From CBDUQI01 sp965369325 (GTDB taxonomy: Bacteria; Pseudomonadota; Gammaproteobacteria; Steroidobacterales; JBCBZW01), in assembly GCA_965369325.1 (NCBI GenBank), contig CBDUQI010000080.1, positions 1-23,006 on the forward strand: DNA of 23,006 nucleotides, given 5' to 3'. Below the pieces are notes generated by a model. That model made no database searches and had not been told where the DNA came from. It was given only the letters and a program-made list of their open reading frames with translations. Position 1 is the stretch's first letter. Each line of letters opens with the position of its first letter. This document shows, piece after piece, positions 22,643 through 23,006 of the stretch. Position numbers and translations under genes: made by a program.

Positions 22643-22776
22643 CAACGAATCAGGCGATTAGCCGCTAGGTCTTTCCAAATCAGCCGCTTGGCGGCAGAAC
22701 CCGCGCTTGCAGGGAAAATCTGCCGCCGTATATTCGCCCCCAGCTTTGCGATGACGTAACCCTCTGTTCCCATCGC

Positions 22777-22812
22777 GGCACGAGGACTTCCCCCCTCAAT
22801 TGTCCTCGTGCC
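22777..22812 (+). promoter_or_regulatory. Leader hairpin upstream of the exported protein gene
   Basis: A perfect 11-bp stem (GGCACGAGGAC pairing with GTCCTCGTGCC) with a 14-nt pyrimidine-rich loop ends 40 nt before the start codon at 22853. A short TTTTC stretch follows after 8 nt. It may be a 5'-UTR stabiliser or attenuator, or a dyad operator; the sequence does not decide. Confidence 0.5.
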
Positions 22813-22852
22813 CGGTGGGTGTTTTCTCCCCCAAACCATGAAGGAACTCACC

Positions 22853-23006
22853 ATGTTGACTCGTACTCTCCCCCTTGCACTCACCACGGCGGTATCTGCG
22901 CTTTGTCTCACTGCGGGCGCCGCCATTGCCGGCGACGCCGCACTCGCCCCAGGCGCGGTCTACACCTCCACCAATGAAGTTGAAGGCAACCGCGTGGCGA
23001 TCTTCG
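22853..23006 (+). CDS. Exported protein, N-terminus only (possibly lactonase-like beta-propeller); truncated at right edge
   Basis: Only 51 codons are in the window. Residues 1-26 form a Sec signal peptide (MLTRTLPLALTTAVSALCLT, then AGAAIA-GD). The mature start GAVYTSTNEVEGNRVAIF resembles the first blade of YVTN/lactonase-type beta-propellers, which often begin AVYxxTN...GNxVxxF; this is a weak match on about 18 residues. AAGGAA lies 6 nt before the chosen ATG; an ATG at 22838 overlaps that site and is unlikely to be the start. It is divergent from lysR and probably under its control. Confidence 0.65.
   Translation, partial: MLTRTLPLALTTAVSALCLTAGAAIAGDAALAPGAVYTSTNEVEGNRVAIF

Larger units (their letters stand above)
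22451..22852. promoter_or_regulatory. Divergent control region between lysR and the exported protein gene
   Basis: This 402-nt gap is the likely operator/promoter region for both flanking genes. It contains two copies of a 19-bp imperfect repeat (22516-22534, 22624-22642), a CTATA/TATAG dyad at 22501-22530, an AT-rich island at 22605-22635 and a strong hairpin at 22777-22812 near the right-hand gene. A TATAGA hexamer on the - strand (22524-22529) could be the lysR -10 box, but no matching -35 is evident. No coding sequence is supported here. Confidence 0.6.

Noticed and set aside
22838..22852. Earlier ATG for the right-edge exported protein
   Set aside because: That ATG is followed by the AAGGAA that serves as ribosome binding site for the ATG at 22853, which starts directly into a clean signal peptide.
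22525..22926. 133-codon - strand frame across the lysR intergenic region
   Set aside because: It overlaps the signal peptide of the exported protein, spans the repeats and hairpin, and resembles no family. It is most likely an open frame by chance.

Overview
The window is GC-rich, densely coded bacterial DNA. It most likely comes from an aerobic, probably marine or salt-exposed gammaproteobacterium. That placement rests on gene content only: betaine aldehyde dehydrogenase, TRAP transport, CadC/STAND-TPR architecture and secreted proteins with paired dockerin-like 'FF' repeats. There is no rRNA or other taxonomic marker in the window, so it is an inference. I see no tRNA, rRNA, CRISPR array, transposase or prophage.

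Layout. (1) 1-1964, + strand: the C-terminal part of a STAND-type signalling protein (winged helix, membrane helix, TPRs), cut by the left edge. (2) 1968-6282, - strand: a tight operon read right to left as PLP aminotransferase, ketopantoate-reductase-like enzyme, MttB-family methyltransferase and a COG1573-type uracil-DNA glycosylase. The first three overlap by 4 nt at each junction. (3) 6550-8028, + strand: betaine aldehyde dehydrogenase (betB), divergent from that operon. (4) 8040-9969, - strand: TRAP permease subunits dctM and dctQ. (5) 10128-16701, - strand: three exported proteins, namely a small unknown, a Tat-exported beta-helix protein and a 1365-residue FG-GAP/VWA/TSP3/dockerin-like protein. 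Two clear intrinsic terminators separate them. (6) 17029-19724, - strand: a second MttB-family methyltransferase overlapping a TakP-like TRAP solute receptor (dctP). (7) 19805-21421, - strand: a large His/Cys-rich exported protein of unknown function. (8) 21524-22450, - strand: a LysR regulator, divergent from an exported, possibly lactonase-like beta-propeller gene cut by the right edge.

How the genes may work together. Two MttB-family methyltransferases, a betaine aldehyde dehydrogenase, a TRAP importer of the 2-oxo-acid-binding type, an aminotransferase and a 2-oxo-acid reductase all lie within 14 kb. Together they suggest uptake and catabolism of an N-methylated (betaine-like) compound. 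The substrate cannot be read from the sequence. No corrinoid protein or reactivase gene is in the window, although characterised MttB-family enzymes need a corrinoid partner. The TRAP genes are split: QM at 8-10 kb and P at 17-18 kb. The exported-protein block sits between them, which looks like an insertion into a once contiguous cluster. The strongest candidate for an undescribed system is therefore the double-MttB/TRAP/aminotransferase/PanE locus. The two unrecognised exported proteins and the paired repeats in two promoter regions are secondary leads.
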